A DNA stretch of 64,000 nucleotides from Prado023 sp963700475. Its GTDB lineage: Bacteria; Actinomycetota; Actinomycetes; S36-B12; CAIYMF01. The translations under genes were made by a program, and so were the position numbers. The notes below the pieces were generated by a model. It searched no databases and had not been told where the DNA came from. It worked only from the letters and a program-made list of their open reading frames with translations. Position 1 is the stretch's first letter; each line of letters starts with the position of its first letter. Positions 16,888 through 25,197 of this stretch are shown here, in pieces. The stretch lies in NCBI GenBank assembly GCA_963700475.1, contig CAVOXR010000015.1, forward strand, positions 372,001 through 436,000, in the 5' to 3' direction.

Positions 16888-18044
16888 GCCGCCGCCCTCC
16901 CCGGGCGCAGCACGACCCCGAGCGCATACACCGTGGCGGCCACGGTGAGCGCCACACGCACGGTCTGGACGGCCACGGCCACCGGATTGCCGTCCAGGAG
17001 GGCGGAGTAGAGCCACGGGTAGACGACCTGCGTGGCCACCCCGGCCGCGATCAGCAGTGCTGTGGTCCGTCGCATCCGGCTTGCCGGATCGCCGAGGGTC
17101 ACGGCGGCCAGGGCCAGCAACCAGATGAAGTACTGGCCGGAGAACACCCGACTCGTTGCGACCGTGAACAGCACGGTGGCCAGCGCGACATCTGCGCCCG
17201 ACACCTCGTCGAGGACGCCGCGGAGTCGCTGCACGGCCACCACACCCAGCAGGATCAGGGTGAGGGCCACGACGCCGCGCGCGACCGCGTCGACGCCCGC
17301 TGCGTCGATCTCGTGTGCCCCGTACCGGTAGACCACCTCGACCGGGGCGCCGGCCAACCGGGCCACCAGGAACGGCCAGGCGGCCAGCGACTCGATCTGC
17401 AGGCCGCGATCGCGCTGGCCGCCCAGGAACGACAGGGGGTCGACCGTCGCAACCACCAGGACGCCGGCGATGACCGCAGTCGCGACGAGCGCGCCGGCGA
17501 CCCCGCGGGGGAGGTCGCGGCGGCGCAGGGCGGCGAGCACGAGCACCGGCCACACCTTGAGCCACGCCCCGGTGGCCGCCAGGGCCCCACTTGCCAGCGG
17601 CCGGGCGGCCAGCAGCACGGCGGCCACGGCGAATGCCGTCGGGACCACGTCGAAGCGTGCCAGCAGCAGTGGGCCCACGATCAGGGGCAGCAGGGCCCAC
17701 AGCCGGGTGCCACCTACGAGCCCGGACCGCCGTGCCTGGTGGGTGAGCATGGCCATGATCGCGGCGTCGAAGCCCAGGAACAGGGTCACGAAGCCCAGTC
17801 GCTCCCCGGGCAGCCACGCCCCGAGCACGAAGACCGGCCCCGCCAGGGGCGGGTACTGCCACATCTCGTCGGTGGGGAACCGCCCGTGCTGCAGGGACTC
17901 CTGCACCCAGCGGGCGTAGATGGTCAGGTCGTTGACCTGCTCCGGCCAGGGGATGACCCCGAGGATGATGGCGACCAGCGCGAGCCGCAGGACCAACCAG
18001 ATCGCCCAGTCGGTCCGCGTGCGTGCGGAGATGGTGCCGGTCAT
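16803..18044 (-). CDS. GT87/DUF2029-type membrane mannosyltransferase-like protein
   Basis: Product of 413 residues with about 10 predicted membrane spans. The first loop holds NDLTIYARW and the PTDEMWQYPPLAGPVFVLG segment, typical of GT87 enzymes that use polyprenyl-phosphomannose outside the membrane; GAWLKVWPVLVLAALRR is a further family block. It starts 1 bp after the stop of the LuxR-type regulator and shares an 85-bp 3' overlap with the pimB'-like gene. Probable role in lipomannan or related glycan assembly; the linkage made is unknown. Confidence 0.8.
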   Translation of the reverse strand: MTGTISARTRTDWAIWLVLRLALVAIILGVIPWPEQVNDLTIYARWVQESLQHGRFPTDEMWQYPPLAGPVFVLGAWLPGERLGFVTLFLGFDAAIMAMLTHQARRSGLVGGTRLWALLPLIVGPLLLARFDVVPTAFAVAAVLLAARPLASGALAATGAWLKVWPVLVLAALRRRDLPRGVAGALVATAVIAGVLVVATVDPLSFLGGQRDRGLQIESLAAWPFLVARLAGAPVEVVYRYGAHEIDAAGVDAVARGVVALTLILLGVVAVQRLRGVLDEVSGADVALATVLFTVATSRVFSGQYFIWLLALAAVTLGDPASRMRRTTALLIAAGVATQVVYPWLYSALLDGNPVAVAVQTVRVALTVAATVYALGVVLRPGRAAAQASGSPPSSITRNRSAEWSQPQDDSTH

Positions 18045-18045
18045 G

Positions 18046-18687
18046 TCAGGCCTGCAGCATCCCGAGTCGCTCGGCGGCCAGGACTGCCTGGCTGCGCGAG
18101 GTCACACCGAGCTTGCGGTAGATGCCGGACAGGTGTGACCGCGTGGTCGCCTCCGAGACGTAGAGCCGGGCCGAGATCCCCTGGACAGTCAGGCCCTCGG
18201 CGGCGAGGGCGAGCACCTCCGACTCGCGGGGAGTCAGGCGTGGGCCACCGCGTGCCTGCCTGCGTGGGGTCAGCACGTCGTCGGCAACGAAGGCGCCCGG
18301 GGCGGCCGCCGCGCGGACTGCTGTGCTCACGAAGCGCTCAGGCGGGGCGGTCTTCGGCAGGTAGGCGGAGGCGCCGAGGTCAAGGGCACGCAGCATGGCC
18401 TCGTGGCTGGCCTCGTCGCTGAGCGCCACCACGGCCAGGGCGGGCCAGCGGTCGCGGGCGATCGCCACGACGTGACCGCGTTCACTCCCTGGGAGGTCGA
18501 GGCTGACCACCAGGACGTGGGCACGGCGCTCTGCGACCTCGCGCAGGGCGGACTCGGCGTCCACGGCCCGGGTGACCTGGGCCCCCGCCGAGGTCAGCAC
18601 CTCGGCCAACCCGTGGCGAACGAGGTGGTGGGAGTCGGCGACCACCACGCGAAGGCCCTGGGCGGACCCGTGATCCTGGCTGACCAC
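18046..18687 (-). CDS. NarL/LuxR-type response regulator with atypical receiver
   Basis: Product of 213 residues: receiver domain (about 12-125) and LuxR-type HTH (about 148-210, LTPRESEVLALAAEGL). The usual phosphoacceptor aspartate position, four residues before the conserved proline, is Ser62 (VVSLDLPG), and the acidic pair is reduced to one Asp (VVADSHHL); the switch lysine in LPKTAPP remains. No sensor kinase lies nearby. Phosphorylation-independent control is likely. It sits 1 bp upstream of the GT87 gene, a plausible target. GTG start with AAGGGA upstream. Confidence 0.85.
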   Translation of the reverse strand: MVSQDHGSAQGLRVVVADSHHLVRHGLAEVLTSAGAQVTRAVDAESALREVAERRAHVLVVSLDLPGSERGHVVAIARDRWPALAVVALSDEASHEAMLRALDLGASAYLPKTAPPERFVSTAVRAAAAPGAFVADDVLTPRRQARGGPRLTPRESEVLALAAEGLTVQGISARLYVSEATTRSHLSGIYRKLGVTSRSQAVLAAERLGMLQA

Positions 18688-18757
18688 ATCCGTCCCTTCC
18701 TCCTCGGCACCGCGATCACGCTACATGGCCGGTGGGGCACGTAGGCGGCAAACCGGC

Positions 18758-18763
18758 TAGCCT
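18758..18763 (+). promoter_or_regulatory. Leaderless-type -10 element of the SRPBCC gene
   Basis: TAGCCT, 8 nt before the GTG start at 18772; no Shine-Dalgarno site. Confidence 0.55.
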
Positions 18764-18771
18764 GTGCGATC

Positions 18772-19203
18772 GTGGCCGAGTTGACGCAGTCCAGCATCGT
18801 GATCACGGCTGATCCCGCCGACATCATGGACATCATCGCCGATGTCGAGGCCTACACGGAGTGGATCCCGGGCATCGACAAGGTCGAGGCGCACGGCGTG
18901 GATGACGACGGGCGGCCCGAGGAGGCGACCTTCACGGGCAACCTCGGGATGATCAAGGACACCTACTCGGTCGCCTATGACTGGGCCGAGACCGAGGTCT
19001 CGTGGCACCTGACCAAGGGCGAGATGCTCCACGACCTGCAGGGCATCTACACGTGCACGGACCTCGGCGACGGGACCACGAGGGTCGAGTACTCACTGGC
19101 TGTCGAGCTCGCCGTGCCCGTGATCGGAATGCTTCGACGACGGGGCGAGAAGGTCATCGTCGACTCCGCGCTCAAGGGCCTGAAGCGTCGGGCGGAGGGC
19201 TGA
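18772..19203 (+). CDS. SRPBCC / polyketide-cyclase-like lipid-binding protein
   Basis: Product of 143 residues with the START-like pattern of the SRPBCC fold: SSIVITADPADIMDIIADVEAYTEWIPGIDKVE at the N-terminus and a C-terminal helix after VIVDSALKGLKRRAEG. It matches the position of Rv2185c (TB16.3). Members bind hydrophobic ligands; no enzymatic residue can be named. Next gene starts immediately after its stop. Confidence 0.85.
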   Translation: MAELTQSSIVITADPADIMDIIADVEAYTEWIPGIDKVEAHGVDDDGRPEEATFTGNLGMIKDTYSVAYDWAETEVSWHLTKGEMLHDLQGIYTCTDLGDGTTRVEYSLAVELAVPVIGMLRRRGEKVIVDSALKGLKRRAEG

Positions 19204-19560
19204 ATGGCCACCGCGGAGGGGCCCTCGTTCTGGGACGCCGTGCGCTCATGGGCCGATGACGCCGGCCTGCTCCTCCCGGCGGACCCACTGGACCCACCGA
19301 AGCCGAAGGTGCCGCAGGCGGTGTGCGACTCCTGCCCGATCTGCCAGGCCGCGGCCACCCTCGACCAGGTCAACCCCCAGGTGCTCATCGACCTGGGCGA
19401 GGTCGCCCGCAGCGTGATCACGGGCCTCGGGTCGGCACTGACCTCTGCGGCCGACCAGCGCACCTTCGGCGCGACGGCCGACGAGGTCGACGGCCTGGAT
19501 GAGTGGGATGGCGACGCTCCCGGGGACACCTCCGGGGACGACCGCCCCGGACCTGGGTGA
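19204..19560 (+). CDS. Conserved hypothetical protein with a CxxC motif
   Basis: Product of 118 residues; ATG follows directly on the SRPBCC stop. It has one CDSCPICQAA segment (three cysteines) at about residues 41-50 and an acidic, glycine/asparagine-poor C-terminus rich in Asp. No membrane span or signal. I do not recognise a family beyond similar small actinobacterial proteins beside SRPBCC genes. Confidence 0.65.
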   Translation: MATAEGPSFWDAVRSWADDAGLLLPADPLDPPKPKVPQAVCDSCPICQAAATLDQVNPQVLIDLGEVARSVITGLGSALTSAADQRTFGATADEVDGLDEWDGDAPGDTSGDDRPGPG

Positions 19561-19579
19561 CTGGGCCCTCGACCCGCAC

Positions 19580-20077
19580 CTACAGCCGCGCGCCGTCGTC
19601 CCACCCGTCGCCGTGCGAGTCGGGAAGGTGCCAGACCAACGTGGCGAAGCCGGCCAGGGACGCCAGTCCCGCGCCGAGGGTGACGACACCTGGGGCGTCC
19701 CACCCGGTCAGCGCGGTCAGGACCAGCACGGCGGGCCCGCCCAGGGCCCCGGCCCACGCCAAGCGCTTGACCGGCGTGCCCGCGGGGATCTCGGGGGGCT
19801 CGGGTGGCGTGAAGTGGCCCTCGTCCTCCCAGTTGTCGACGAACGCGTCCGGCGGTGGCTCACGTCGCCGGAGCGGCTCGAAGAGTGCCGCGAGCCCCGG
19901 GTCGGGACCAGTGGCACCTGCTGTGGCCTCCGCCTCCGGAGGGGCTGTGCCGGCCGTGCCGCCGACCGGTTCGGTCCCCGGGTCAGTACCCATTGCGGGA
20001 TCCGTGGCCGTCAGGTCCTCGACGATGCGCGCCCACGCCTCGTCGAACTCCTCCTGGTCCTCAGGCACGCTGCACAT
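19580..20077 (-). CDS. Small membrane protein, conserved hypothetical
   Basis: Product of 165 residues. N-terminal helix MCSVPEDQEEFDEAWARIVEDL, then an acidic Ala/Gly/Pro/Thr-rich linker, a PPDAFVDNWEDEGHFTPPEPPEIP segment, and two C-terminal membrane spans (about 107-125 and 130-150). This layout recurs in actinobacterial proteins beside PlsC-type acyltransferases. The open frame extends to 21205 but the part above 20077 is antisense to the acyltransferase. Confidence 0.7.
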   Translation of the reverse strand: MCSVPEDQEEFDEAWARIVEDLTATDPAMGTDPGTEPVGGTAGTAPPEAEATAGATGPDPGLAALFEPLRRREPPPDAFVDNWEDEGHFTPPEPPEIPAGTPVKRLAWAGALGGPAVLVLTALTGWDAPGVVTLGAGLASLAGFATLVWHLPDSHGDGWDDGARL

Positions 20078-20167
20078 CGTCGCACATCCGCGCGCGACGC
20101 GGACGTCTCGCGTTGCCGCCCGACGCGAGCGTCCCCTACCGTGTCCTTTGCCAAGGGAGGACCACCG

Positions 20168-20914
20168 ATGCTCTACTCGCTGATGAAGCATGTGATCGTC
20201 GGTCCGGCCCTCAAGACCCTGTACACCCCGCACGTCGAGGGCATCGAGCACATCCCCGAGGACGGTCCGGCGATCCTTGCCAGCAACCACCTCTCGTTCT
20301 CCGACTCCTTCTTCCTCCCCCTGGTCGTCGACCGGAAGATCACGTTCCTGGCCAAGAGCGACTACTTCGAGGGCCCCGGGGTCCGGGGCTGGATGACCAA
20401 GCAGTTCTTCTCGGGCGTCGGTCAGGTCCCCATCGATCGGTCCGGGGGCCGGGCGAGCATGGCCGCGATCGACACCGGGGTGCGGATCCTGCGGCAGGGC
20501 GACCTGCTGGGCATCTACCCGGAGGGCACGCGCTCCCCGGATGGCCGGCTGTACCGGGGGCGCACCGGTCCGGCGCGCATGTCGCTGGCTGCACCCGCAC
20601 CCGTGATCCCGGTGGCGATGATCGGCACCGACAAGATCCAGCCCACGGGCCAGAAGATCCCGAACCTCTACCCGCTGACGATCCGGATCGGCAAGCCACT
20701 GGACTTCTCCCGGTACTCCGGGATGGAGGACGACCGCTTCGTGCTGCGCAGCATGACCGACGAGATCATGTACGAGCTGATGGAGCTCTCGGGCCAGGAG
20801 TACGTCGACATCTACGCCAACAAGGCCAAGGACCTCATCACCAAGTACGGCACCTCCACCCCGTCGGCGGATCTCGTCGCCGCGGTGGACGCCGGTGAGG
20901 TCACGCCGGCCTGA
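20168..20914 (+). CDS. 1-acyl-sn-glycerol-3-phosphate acyltransferase family protein (PlsC-like)
   Basis: Product of 248 residues. The acyltransferase blocks are clear: NHLSFSDS (catalytic His and Asp of HX4D) at about 41-48, FLAKSDYF, and YPEGTRSPDG near 120. Such enzymes acylate lysophosphatidic acid or, in this neighbourhood, possibly a PIM-type glycolipid (compare Rv2182c). ATG preceded by GGGAGGA; the frame is open back to 19499 but the upstream part overlaps other genes. It converges with glpK 19 bp away. Confidence 0.9.
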   Translation: MLYSLMKHVIVGPALKTLYTPHVEGIEHIPEDGPAILASNHLSFSDSFFLPLVVDRKITFLAKSDYFEGPGVRGWMTKQFFSGVGQVPIDRSGGRASMAAIDTGVRILRQGDLLGIYPEGTRSPDGRLYRGRTGPARMSLAAPAPVIPVAMIGTDKIQPTGQKIPNLYPLTIRIGKPLDFSRYSGMEDDRFVLRSMTDEIMYELMELSGQEYVDIYANKAKDLITKYGTSTPSADLVAAVDAGEVTPA

Positions 20915-20933
20915 AGTCCGCGGCCGGGTACAG

Positions 20934-22427
20934 CTAGCGCAGCCGCGCCCAACCCTTGGACCGCTCGACCGCGATCCGCCACAGGCGATGCGCCGAGGGG
21001 TCGTGGGGCTGCGGATCGAACCGGGCGTCGGCAGCCGCGCTGAGCTGCGCGCCCACCTCGTCCGTGGATGCCCAGACCCCGGTGGCGAGGCCGGCGGCGA
21101 TCCCCGCGCCCAGGCCGGTGGCCTGCAGCTCCGCGGACCGCAGGACCGGGACCCGCAGCTGGTCGGCCTGCACCTGGCACAGGAAGCCGTTGGCGGCAGC
21201 CCCACCGTCGACGGACAGCGACGGCAACGTGACCCCGGCCTCCCGGGTCATCAGGTCCACGACGTCGCGGACCTCGAAGGCGATGGCCTCCAGCGTCGCG
21301 CGCACGATGTGCGCCCGGCTGGTCCCGCGGGTGATGCCCATGATCGTGCCGCGTGCGTACGGGTCCCAGTCCGGGGCGCCGAGGCCCGTCAGCGCCGGAA
21401 CGAACACCACTCCTGCGGAGTCGGGGACCGAGCGGGCCAGCTCCTCTGTCTCCGCGGCCGAGGTGATGATCTGCAGGCCGTCGCGCAGCCACTGCACCGC
21501 GGCGCCGGTGACGAACACCGCCCCCTCGAGGGCGAACTCACGGCGGCCATCGGGGTGCTGCCAGGCCACGGTGGTCAGCAGGCCCGAGTGCGAGGCCACG
21601 ATCTCCTCGCCCGTGTTGACCAGGACGAACGACCCCGTCCCGTACGTGCACTTGCTGGAGCCCACGGTGAAGCATCCCTGGCCGAAGAGCGCGGCCTGCT
21701 GGTCGCCGAGGATGGACGCGATGGGCAGGTCCAGTCCGAGGAAGCAGGAGGGATCGGTGTTCCCGATGACGCCGTACGAGGAGACGATGTCGGGCAGGGC
21801 ATGCCGGGGCACGCCGAACATCTCCAGCAGCTCGGGGCTCCAGTCGCCGGTGTGCAGGTCGTAGAGCAGGGTGCGCGAGGCGTTCGAGGGGTCGGTCACG
21901 TGGTGCAACCCGCGGGTCATGCGCGCCACGAGGTAGGAGTCGACGGTGCCCACGGCGACCTCGCCGGAGGTGACCCGCCGCCAGGTCTGCGGGTCCTCGG
22001 TGCGCACCCAGGCCAGCTTCGTGCCGGAGAAGTAGGGATCGAGGCGCAGGCCGGTCAGCCGCGCGATGAGTGGTTCGTTGCCGGCCTCGCGCATGCCGGC
22101 GCAGATGCCTGCGGTACGGCGGTCCTGCCACACGATCGCCCGGCGGGGCGAGCCCAGCGTCTCGCGGTCCCAGAAGCAGATGGTCTCGCGCTGGTTGGTG
22201 ATGCCCACGGCGGTCGGCGGGTCGGCCGCGGCCTCCGGGGTGGCCAGCAGCTGGCGGAGTGCGGCCAGCGTGGCCGACCAGATCTCGCCGGGATCGTGCT
22301 CGACCCAGCCATCGGCCGGGAAGTGCTGGGGGAACTCGCTGTACCCGCGAGCGACGATGCGCAGGTCGGTGGAGACCAGAAGCGCGGTCACGCCGGTCGT
22401 GCCGGCGTCGATGGCCAGGATGCTCAT
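20934..22427 (-). CDS. glpK: Glycerol kinase
   Basis: Product of 497 residues, the expected length. FGGY-family kinase that makes sn-glycerol 3-phosphate from glycerol and ATP. Visible blocks: AIDAGTTGVTALLV (phosphate 1), GITNQRET, VWQDRRTA, YSYSG-like YFSGTKLAW, GDQQAALFGQ and the C-terminal VDGGAAANGFLCQ. Start set at the ATG with TAGAGT 8 nt upstream; the open frame to 22544 adds an unrelated N-terminus. Confidence 0.95.
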   Translation of the reverse strand: MSILAIDAGTTGVTALLVSTDLRIVARGYSEFPQHFPADGWVEHDPGEIWSATLAALRQLLATPEAAADPPTAVGITNQRETICFWDRETLGSPRRAIVWQDRRTAGICAGMREAGNEPLIARLTGLRLDPYFSGTKLAWVRTEDPQTWRRVTSGEVAVGTVDSYLVARMTRGLHHVTDPSNASRTLLYDLHTGDWSPELLEMFGVPRHALPDIVSSYGVIGNTDPSCFLGLDLPIASILGDQQAALFGQGCFTVGSSKCTYGTGSFVLVNTGEEIVASHSGLLTTVAWQHPDGRREFALEGAVFVTGAAVQWLRDGLQIITSAAETEELARSVPDSAGVVFVPALTGLGAPDWDPYARGTIMGITRGTSRAHIVRATLEAIAFEVRDVVDLMTREAGVTLPSLSVDGGAAANGFLCQVQADQLRVPVLRSAELQATGLGAGIAAGLATGVWASTDEVGAQLSAAADARFDPQPHDPSAHRLWRIAVERSKGWARLR

Positions 22428-22435
22428 GGGCGAAC

Positions 22436-22441
22436 ACTCTA
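22436..22441 (-). promoter_or_regulatory. Leaderless-type -10 element of glpK
   Basis: TAGAGT on the minus strand, 8 nt before the ATG at 22427. Confidence 0.55.
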
Positions 22442-22546
22442 GGGCGCCCCGGCACTCCAGGGCAGCGCCCCGGTCGGCCAGCGTCGCGACGGCCGTCTCG
22501 GTACGGTGGTCCGCAGCAAACCCACCATCGCAGAAGGGGCTCATCC

Positions 22547-23773
22547 ATGGCTGTCAAGAAGGTTGCACTGCTCACCGCCGGCGGACTCGCACCGTGCCTG
22601 TCCTCGGCTGTCGGTGGGCTGATCCAGCGCTACACGGAGATCGCGCCGGACGTCGAGATCATCGCCTACCGCGGTGGCTACCAGGGCCTGCTGAAGGGCG
22701 ACAAGATGTTCGTCACGCCCGAGGTGCGGGCCAAGGCCCACCTCCTGCACGACTTCGGCGGCAGCCCGATCGTCAACAGCCGGGTGAAGCTGACCAACGT
22801 GGCGGACTGCGTCAAGCGCGGACTTGTCGCCGAGGGCCAGGACCCCCAGCAGGTGGCCGCCGACCAGCTCGTGGCCGATGGGGTGGACGTGCTGCACACC
22901 ATCGGTGGTGACGACACGAACACCGCAGCCGCCGACCTCGCCGCGTTCCTGGCCCGCAACAACTACGGACTGCAGGTCGTGGGCCTGCCCAAGACGATCG
23001 ACAACGACGTCATCCCGATCAAGCAGTCCCTGGGTGCGTGGACCGCAGCCGATGAGGGCGCCCGGTACTTCTGGAACGTGGTCTCCGAGCACAGTGCCGC
23101 CCCGCGCATGCTGATCGTGCACGAGGTCATGGGCCGCAACTGCGGATGGCTGACAGCGGCGACGGCGCAGTCCTACCGCGACCTGCTGGACACCAAGGAG
23201 TGGCTCGACGACTTCGGGGTCCCGCGGATCCGTCGGGACGTGCATGCGGTGTTCGTGCCCGAGATGGCCCTCGATCTCGCCGACGAGGCGGCCCGGCTCA
23301 AGGGGATCATGGACGAGCACGGGAACGTCAACATCTTCCTGTCCGAGGGCGCCGGGGTGGAGTCGATCGTGGCCCAGATGGAGGCCGCCGGACAGGAGGT
23401 CCCGCGCGATGCGTTCGGCCACGTCCGCCTCGACGAGATCAACCCGGGGCAGTGGTTCGCCGAGCAGTTCGCCCCGATGATCGAGGCCGGCAAGGTGCTG
23501 ATCCAGAAGTCCGGCTACTACTCCCGGGCAGCCGCGGCCAACACCCGCGACCTCGAGCTGATCAGGTCCTGCGTGGACACCGCGGTCGAGACCGCCCTGT
23601 CCGGGGGCACCGGGCTCGTCGGTCACGACGAGGAGCGCGGTGATGAGCTGCGCGCCATCGAGTTCGACCGCATCAAGGGCGGCAAGGCGTTCGACATCGA
23701 CGTCCCGTGGTTCGGCGAGCTGCTGGCCGGCATCGGCCAGACCAAGCGCGAGAAGGTCCACGTCGAGCACTGA
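22547..23773 (+). CDS. pfp: 6-phosphofructokinase, pyrophosphate-dependent type
   Basis: Product of 408 residues. Phosphorylates fructose 6-phosphate. The phosphoryl-donor motif is GGDDT (residues 120-124): aspartate at the second D position is the mark of PPi-using enzymes, where ATP enzymes have Gly. The catalytic PKTIDND block has Lys149, also the PPi type (ATP type has a Gly there). MGRNCGWL and the KSGYYSRAA C-terminal block fit actinobacterial PPi-PFKs, some of which also accept ATP. ATG preceded by AGAAGGGG. Confidence 0.88.
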   Translation: MAVKKVALLTAGGLAPCLSSAVGGLIQRYTEIAPDVEIIAYRGGYQGLLKGDKMFVTPEVRAKAHLLHDFGGSPIVNSRVKLTNVADCVKRGLVAEGQDPQQVAADQLVADGVDVLHTIGGDDTNTAAADLAAFLARNNYGLQVVGLPKTIDNDVIPIKQSLGAWTAADEGARYFWNVVSEHSAAPRMLIVHEVMGRNCGWLTAATAQSYRDLLDTKEWLDDFGVPRIRRDVHAVFVPEMALDLADEAARLKGIMDEHGNVNIFLSEGAGVESIVAQMEAAGQEVPRDAFGHVRLDEINPGQWFAEQFAPMIEAGKVLIQKSGYYSRAAAANTRDLELIRSCVDTAVETALSGGTGLVGHDEERGDELRAIEFDRIKGGKAFDIDVPWFGELLAGIGQTKREKVHVEH

Positions 23774-23780
23774 GCTGCAT

Positions 23781-23819
23781 CGCCGATGGGGCGGGCGAGC
23801 GCGGTCCGCCCCATCGGCG
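23781..23819 (+). terminator. Perfect 14-bp inverted repeat between pfp and aroG
   Basis: CGCCGATGGGGCGG (23781-23794) pairs exactly with CCGCCCCATCGGCG (23806-23819); loop of 11 nt. It starts 8 bp after the pfp stop and ends 10 bp before the aroG -10 element. No U tract. Best read as the pfp terminator; a regulatory operator is the alternative. Confidence 0.75.
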
Positions 23820-23828
23820 TGACTGACA

Positions 23829-23834
23829 TACCCT
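23829..23834 (+). promoter_or_regulatory. Leaderless-type -10 element of aroG
   Basis: TACCCT, 7 nt before the ATG at 23842; no Shine-Dalgarno site. Confidence 0.5.
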
Positions 23835-23841
23835 TGGACCC

Positions 23842-25197
23842 ATGTCCGTGCAGGATGCGGCCCTGACGGCCGCCCCCCAGAACAACGTGCGCGTCGGTGC
23901 GGCTGTCCAGCAGCCGAGCTGGCCCGACCCGGAGGCGCTGGCCGCTGCGACGGCGACGCTGCGCACGTTGCCGCCGCTGGTGTTCGCCGGTGAGTGTGAC
24001 CAGCTCACCGAGCGGCTGGCCGCCGTGGCCCGGGGTGATGCGTTCGTGCTCATGGGCGGCGACTGCGCTGAGACCTTCGAGGGCGCCACCGCGGACGCGA
24101 TCCGCGCCAAGCTCAAGACCGTCCTGCAGATGGCCATCGTGCTCACCTACGGCGCATCGATGCCCGTGGTCAAGGTCGGGCGGATCGCCGGCCAGTACGC
24201 GAAGCCGCGCAGCAGCGACGTCGAGATCGTCGATGGCGTCGCCCTGCCCAGCTACCGTGGGGACGCCGTCAACGACGTGACGGCGACCGCCGAGGCCCGG
24301 CGCGCCGACCCGCAGCGCCTGGTCCGCGCCTACAACACCGCCAGCGCCACCCTGAACCTCGTGCGCGCCTTCACCCAGGGCGGCTATGCCGACCTGCGCC
24401 ACGTGCACTCCTGGAACCAGGACTTCGTGGCCTCGACCGAGGCCGGCCAGCGCTACGACCTGATGGCCGGGGAGATCGACCGCGCGCTGGCCTTCATGCG
24501 TGCGTGCGGCGCCGAGCCTGAGGAGTTCCACCGGGTCGAGTTCTACGCCGGCCACGAGGCGCTCCTGCTCGACTACGAGGACGCCCTGACCCGGATCGAC
24601 TCGCGCACGGGACTTCCCTACGACGTCTCGGCGCACTTCCTGTGGATCGGGGAGCGCACCCGGCAGCTCGACGGTGCCCACGTGGAGTTCGCCCGCGAGA
24701 TCCGCAACCCGATCGGGGTCAAGCTCGGGCCGTCGACCAGCCCGCAGGATGCCGTCGCCCTGGCCGATGCGCTGGATCCGCACTTCACGCCGGGCCGGCT
24801 CACCTACATCACCCGGATGGGGTCTGGCCGGATCCGCGAGGCGCTGCCCCCACTGGTCCGTGCCGTGCGCGATTCCGGCCACCCCGTCGTGTGGGTGTGC
24901 GACCCGATGCACGGCAACACCTTCGAGGCCGCCAGCGGGCACAAGACCCGGTCCTACGGCGACGTCATGGACGAGGTCACCGGCTTCTTCGAGGTGATGC
25001 GCGCCCTGGACGTGCACCCCGGCGGGCTGCACGTGGAGCTCACCGGCGACGACGTCACCGAGTGCGTCGGCGGGACCGCGGGGATCACCGAGGACGGCCT
25101 CGGCCTGCGCTACGAGACGGCCTGCGACCCGCGGCTGAACCGCGTGCAGTCCCTCGAGCTGGCGTTCGCGGTCGCGGAGATGCTGGTCACACGCTGA
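23842..25197 (+). CDS. aroG: 3-deoxy-7-phosphoheptulonate synthase, class II
   Basis: Product of 451 residues, normal for the plant-like (type II) DAHP synthases of actinobacteria. Joins phosphoenolpyruvate and erythrose 4-phosphate to start the shikimate pathway. Family landmarks: GGDCAETFEG, GRIAGQYAKPRSSD, VGEGARTRQLD-like GERTRQLDGAHVEF, GVKLGPS, and WVCDPMHGNT (metal and PEP site). Feedback control cannot be read from the sequence. Its stop overlaps by 11 bp the end of the opposing lipoprotein gene. Confidence 0.95.
   Translation: MSVQDAALTAAPQNNVRVGAAVQQPSWPDPEALAAATATLRTLPPLVFAGECDQLTERLAAVARGDAFVLMGGDCAETFEGATADAIRAKLKTVLQMAIVLTYGASMPVVKVGRIAGQYAKPRSSDVEIVDGVALPSYRGDAVNDVTATAEARRADPQRLVRAYNTASATLNLVRAFTQGGYADLRHVHSWNQDFVASTEAGQRYDLMAGEIDRALAFMRACGAEPEEFHRVEFYAGHEALLLDYEDALTRIDSRTGLPYDVSAHFLWIGERTRQLDGAHVEFAREIRNPIGVKLGPSTSPQDAVALADALDPHFTPGRLTYITRMGSGRIREALPPLVRAVRDSGHPVVWVCDPMHGNTFEAASGHKTRSYGDVMDEVTGFFEVMRALDVHPGGLHVELTGDDVTECVGGTAGITEDGLGLRYETACDPRLNRVQSLELAFAVAEMLVTR

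Noticed and set aside
22541..23770. 409-codon minus-strand frame over the phosphofructokinase gene
   Set aside because: Mirror of a strong coding gene; common in high-GC DNA.
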